A DNA stretch of 64,000 bases from Triglochin maritima (Eukaryota; Streptophyta; Magnoliopsida; Alismatales; Juncaginaceae), in NCBI GenBank assembly GCA_963682175.1, contig OY821781.1, positions 40,127,254 to 40,191,253 on the forward strand, written 5' to 3'. The translations under genes were made by a program, and so were the position numbers. The notes under the pieces are model-generated. The model was not told the DNA's origin. It searched no databases and saw only the letters and a program-made list of their open reading frames with translations. Of the stretch, positions 60,571 to 64,000 are shown piece after piece. Within the stretch, counting starts at the first letter, position 1; each line of letters opens with the position of its first letter.

Positions 60571-61016
60571 GGGGAATTTGCTTGGGTGCGCCTCTGAACG
60601 CTCATAATTCGCTCTTCACATTTGTGTTTCACTATTTACTTGAGTGCACTCACATTTCTAGTTTAATTTCTTTGATACACCTGTGCTGTCTATGGGTCCC
60701 ACATTTTGTGCACCTCGTAAGGAATAGGCGATGACGTTAGTATCCGTTTGGTTAGCTCCTTACAAAATACGTAATAACTCTTGCGCATCCAGTATCCAAA
60801 TCAAGTGATTTAAGCGGCATTGTAAATAGCTAACCAAACGGATACTAACGTTGTCGTCCTTATTCCTTACGACATGCACAAAATGTGAGACCCACAGACG
60901 GAGTAGGTGCATCCAAGCAATTAAACTAGATTACGAGTGCGCCCAAGCAAATAGTGAAAATACGGGTGTAAAGTGCCAATTATGGTCGTTTAGAGGTGCA
61001 CCAGGCAAATCCTCTA
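60571..61016. mobile_element. Foldback MITE-like element, about 180-bp inverted arms
   Basis: Left arm GGGGAATTTGCTTGGGTGCGCC...; right arm ends GTGCACCAGGCAAATCCTC. Inner parts match as inverted copies, for example AACGGATAC and its inverse on both sides, TCCCACATTTTGTGCA against TGCACAAAATGTGAGA, and AATAGTGAAA against its inverse. The loop between the arms is about 90 bp. Flanks are AT-rich (ATATAT) and no clear TSD can be assigned. Confidence 0.65.
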
Positions 61017-61189
61017 TATATTATTCTCTAGTTTCGGAACAAATATCATGGGGAATGTGAAGACCTATTTCTTTCTTAATTTAGAAATAAAGATTGGGTC
61101 CAAATTGTAAGATAAAGACTCACATGATACTAAAAGAACTGCACTCATTTTGTGACAAGTACGAAATAGTGATTCCTATAATGGGTGAA
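61017..61189. other. Spacer of unclear origin
   Basis: AT-rich; possibly the continuation of the damaged copia element. No motif is visible. Confidence 0.4.
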
Positions 61190-62544
61190 CAATCTTAGGG
61201 ATGTAAGCGTGGTGGACTATAAGGACATGCTCTTTCATGAATTATCCCATTGCTTTTAGTAAGATCTTGCATATGACTAGAAAAAAACTCTTGGCCATTA
61301 TCGCTTCTAATTTTTTTAATTTTGCAATTAATCTGAGTACTAACAACAACAATGAGATTCTTCATTAAATTGATCACATCAGATTTAGACTTCATAAGAA
61401 ATGTCCAAGTAAATCTGCTCCAATCATCTACAATAGTTAAGAAATAAGAGTAACCATCATAGGTGGGAACGTTATATTTTCCCCAAATATCAATATGAAT
61501 CAAGTCAAACATATGTCTATAAGATTGACTAATAGGAAAAGTCTGGTTTGTTTTGAAATGGGACAAAAAAATACAATGTCTAATACAGTCAACAAAAACA
61601 TCATGATCTTTAGCATCAATGAACTCCAATCGTTTATGAGATAAGTGACCAAGTCTGATGTGCCAATCGATTCTTTCAGTGCTGGTTGCGTTAAGGGCAG
61701 TATGAGTGTCAGATGAGTCTAGATTACAGAAGATGTATAAATCCAAAGCCTCTTTACCCAAACCAATCATCTTCCTCGTGCCCATATCCTAGATTATACA
61801 AATTCTAGGGTAGCTAGAAATGTGTGGAGCTATTACATTCGTTAGCTGATTTTGCAACAAATATGAGGTTGAGTCTAACCTCAGGAACATTTTGTAGTTT
61901 GATGTGATTATTTAATTGGATATCACCAGAAGTTTGTGTTATTAACAATTTTATTATTGGGCACTCTTTTTGCTTCTCTTCTTGGAGTAGGAGGGAATAA
62001 ACTCTGTTAATAGTTGGGAGTGGCTGCATGAGTAGAATCTGTCCTTTGAATGCAGAGTATGTATCATTGAGTCCTAATGAAATTTCACAGTTCTTTCCTC
62101 TTGTTCCCTATCCATTAAATCTTTGAGTGCTCCACAAGTACAAATTGTTTGAGTATTGTAAGAACCAAGTACATCCCAAAGTTTCTTTAATTTGGCAAAA
62201 TATGTGGATACACTAGAATTTTATTGACTCAACATCGAAATTGCTTTCTTGAAATAATAAATCCTAAGGCATTGGTTTGTGAGTACCTCTCACACAATTG
62301 TACCCAAACTTCTTGAGCAGTCTCAGCATACATCACACTATCAGCAATATCTTGATACCACCATATCATTATTTCTATCCAACTTCTCACATTCGATCGG
62401 GGATTTCACGCTGCAAGGTTTCTTAAGAGTTCCATTTATAAAACCTATCTTTCTCTTCGCATTCAAGGCTTTTTTCATTGCTCTAGACCAACTCGAGTAA
62501 TTATCCCCTTTCAAAATTTTAGGAACAAGAATCATACCAGGGTT
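61190..62544 (-). mobile_element. Copia element fragment, gag to integrase, cut by CACTA
   Basis: A minus-strand copia fragment. Its gag begins at the CACTA junction and it runs out inside the integrase, so RT, RNase H and the 3' LTR are missing at the left. Its 5' LTR and gag start would lie to the right of the CACTA, outside the window. A matching 5' end is seen at 30766-31320. Confidence 0.8.
61195..62544 (-). pseudogene. Copia gag-protease-integrase remnant
   Basis: From the right: gag start NPGMILVPKILKGDNYSSW then SRAMKKALNAKRKIGFINGT (62544-62420); later QPLPTINRVYSLLLQEE (gag C-terminus, about 62025) runs on to QLNNHIKLQNVPEVRLNLI (protease end, about 61880), so the zinc knuckle and protease active site are deleted. 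Then WHIRLGHLSHKRL (GAG-pre-integrase) and LIHIDIWG, TIVDDWSRFTWTF and KIRSDNGQEF (integrase D and D residues, 61480-61270). It ends before the catalytic Glu. Frame breaks occur near 62340 and 61800. Confidence 0.82.
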
Positions 62545-62569
62545 CACTAGTGCAGAATAGGCTTTACTC

Positions 62570-62890
62570 GTCAACCAATAGACGTCGGCCGTTATAACAG
62601 CTGACGTCTAGGAGGAGAGCATAACATAGACGTCGGGTGTTACTACGGTTGACGTCTATGTGGTAATATAGACGTCGGCTATTGTATTACCTAGTTTATT
62701 CGACGTCTATGGTTATAGACGTCGACAAATAGATGTCGGATATTAGAATACCTTGTGAAGCCGACGTCTATAAGGTATAGACGTCGACCTATAGACGTCG
62801 GATGTTATAAAGATACGACGTCTATAATCCCTGCATATAGACCTCGGGGTATAGACGTCAGACATTTATAATATCCGACGTCTATAGGTC
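62570..62890. repeat. CACTA left sub-terminal repeats
   Basis: Over a dozen TAGACGTCGG/CCGACGTCTA motifs in direct and inverted order; the cleanest array in the window. Confidence 0.85.
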
Positions 62891-63799
62891 TTAAAGAAAA
62901 CGAACAAACGCGTTTTCTGTCATTCATTACCCACCCAAACCCTAGCCGTCCCGTGACCGAACTCTCCTCCGCGACCGATTTGCACCGTCTCCGGCACCGC
63001 CGCGACGTCCCTTGTGCTCTCCTCCCCTTCTTCGTCCCTCTGCACCGTCTCCGTAGCCCGCCACGATCACCGTCACCGCACCCTCATCCGCGACCGCCGT
63101 CACCGCACGACCTCCTCCTCCTCTGGTTCGTGCTCATACTGTTAATGTTCCTCGTAGTATGGTAGTGATAGTGATTAATGGTAGTAACTAACTTGTTGCA
63201 TATATAAGAAATGACGATGGTAATTTAGTATGGTCTCGAAGCATGTATTGTTACATGATTGTGACGATGGTAATTTAGTACGATCTTGTGCAGTTAGGAT
63301 TGCCCATCTCGTCTTCCTGAGATTAAGGAGAGGAAACCATTTAAGACCGTTATGGCCTGAATGTTGTTGCCCATCTAGTCTCCCTGAGATTTTAGGAACC
63401 TCCGGGTTCTTAATTTCCTACAGATTAGTGGTCCTCGATGTTTACGATCGTTTCGCCCTGAACGTCGTTGCCCATCTAGTCTCCCTGAGATATTAGGGAC
63501 CTCCGGGTTCTTGATTTCCTACAGACTAGTGGTCCTCAGTGGGACCTCGAAGTTAGGCGCCGTCTTTTACTAAGGACCTATAGTGCACTTTAGGTTGTTT
63601 TGGCCTTGATTGCTTAGTTAGGTTTCTAATCTTCCTTATTCCCACGCTAGATTAAGGACTTCATCTCCTCTCCTCTGAGACATTATTTTCTCATCTTAAT
63701 GTCTCTGAATCTTCTCATCTACGAACACATTCTTTTAAATTGAAATTTTATTTATTGTCTCCAATAATAATTCTCATTTTTGTTAATGTTTAGATTGAA

Positions 63800-64000
63800 A
63801 TGGATCGAGAGTTGATTGTTTCAAACATATTGAGTGATGAGTATGAGAACGGAGTGAATATGTTCTTAGAGGTTGCCAAAAAACATTCCAAGAAAATAAA
63901 AGACAACGACATGGCATATTGTCCGTGCAATAAGTGTCATAATATGTCAGTGTTGACTTTTCAGAAAATGAAAGATCATTTGTTTGAGAAAGGTTTCGAC
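63800..64000 (+). CDS. TNP2-like CACTA transposase, N-terminal part
   Basis: ATG at 63800 opens a frame continuing to the last base (67 codons): MDRELIVSNILSDEYENG, then YCPCNKCHN and KMKDHLFEKGF. The CPCxxC...H pattern is that of the transposase-associated N-terminal domain in plant CACTA TNP2 proteins. A probable 3' splice site (AATGTTTAG) lies six bases upstream of the ATG, so the leader contains an intron. No lesion is seen in this part. It would provide the core missing from the pseudogene at 16378. Confidence 0.82.
   Translation, partial: MDRELIVSNILSDEYENGVNMFLEVAKKHSKKIKDNDMAYCPCNKCHNMSVLTFQKMKDHLFEKGFD

Larger units (their letters stand above)
62545..64000 (+). mobile_element. CACTA element, 5' end, running off the window
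   Basis: Starts CACTAGTGCAGAATAGG after GTT, within the copia gag. Sub-terminal GACGTC repeats (62570-62890), a GC-rich leader (62931-63140), repeat units as in the other CACTA leaders (63315-63550) and a 5' intron-like stretch precede the transposase start at 63800. This is the only transposase N-terminus in the window, so this copy may be autonomous. Confidence 0.88.

Noticed and set aside
62341..62574. Complete small gag gene starting at 62574
   Set aside because: Its first ten codons come from the inverted CACTA terminus; the true gag begins upstream and was cut by the insertion.
1..64000. rRNA, tRNA, organelle or viral integration
   Set aside because: No rRNA or tRNA cloverleaf-like sequence, plastid or mitochondrial gene, or pararetroviral movement or coat protein motif was recognised.

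Overview
This is a repeat-saturated stretch of a plant (angiosperm) nuclear genome. The case rests on plant-type CACTA (En/Spm) DNA transposons with TNP2-like transposase and a Ulp1-like second gene, Ty1/copia and Ty3/gypsy (chromovirus) retrotransposons primed by initiator-tRNA-Met-type sites, plant-style introns, foldback elements, and the near absence of host genes. Nothing prokaryotic is present. I cannot name the species. The only host-gene candidates are two short coiled-coil ORFs (35948-36178 and 49154-49402), both uncertain.

Layout, left to right. 1-1820 is mostly non-coding, with a 110-bp tandem repeat. 1821-2898 is a solo LTR with target-site duplication (TSD) AAACG. 2899-5243 is a non-coding block that recurs at 38991-41412 (and partly at 37165-38504). 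5244-7780 is a truncated CACTA element, the paralogue of the complete 3.26-kb CACTA at 41413-44669 (TSD TAT). 7781-15570 is a minus-strand Ty1/copia element with one LTR, a primer-binding site and a nearly intact gag-pol broken by one base; its other LTR is gone. 15571-16377 is a piece of another LTR. 16378-30765 is the right-hand part of a large CACTA element with TNP2 and Ulp1-like genes, interrupted at 18335-26930 by a non-coding LTR element (TSD GATAG). 30766-31320 is the 5' end of a copia element into which that CACTA had jumped. 32650-34315 and 44913-46824 are LTRs of the same family as 1821-2898. 47529-48535 and 60571-61016 are foldback elements. 49493-58597 is a complete but dead chromovirus-type Ty3/gypsy element (TSD GTACG), itself carrying a 2.07-kb copia solo LTR (TSD CTAGC). 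61190-62544 is a copia gag-pol fragment cut by the left end of another CACTA (62545 to the window end), whose transposase gene starts at 63800.

Two structural results stand out. First, the copia gag reading frame stops at a CACTA right end at 30765 and resumes, in frame and with the same GTT target site, at a CACTA left end at 62545. The two junctions are the complementary halves of one insertion, so the window probably spans a tandem duplication with a period near 36 kb, consistent with the 2.6-7.8 kb block repeating at 38.7-43.9 kb. Second, clusters of the palindrome CGGTCGACCG occur in LTRs of both copia and gypsy families and in the duplicated block.

Almost all coding sequence here is decayed (frameshifts, TGG-to-stop changes, internal deletions). 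The window is best read as nested and duplicated transposons and not as a working gene cluster. All domain calls are by eye; no database or alignment was run.
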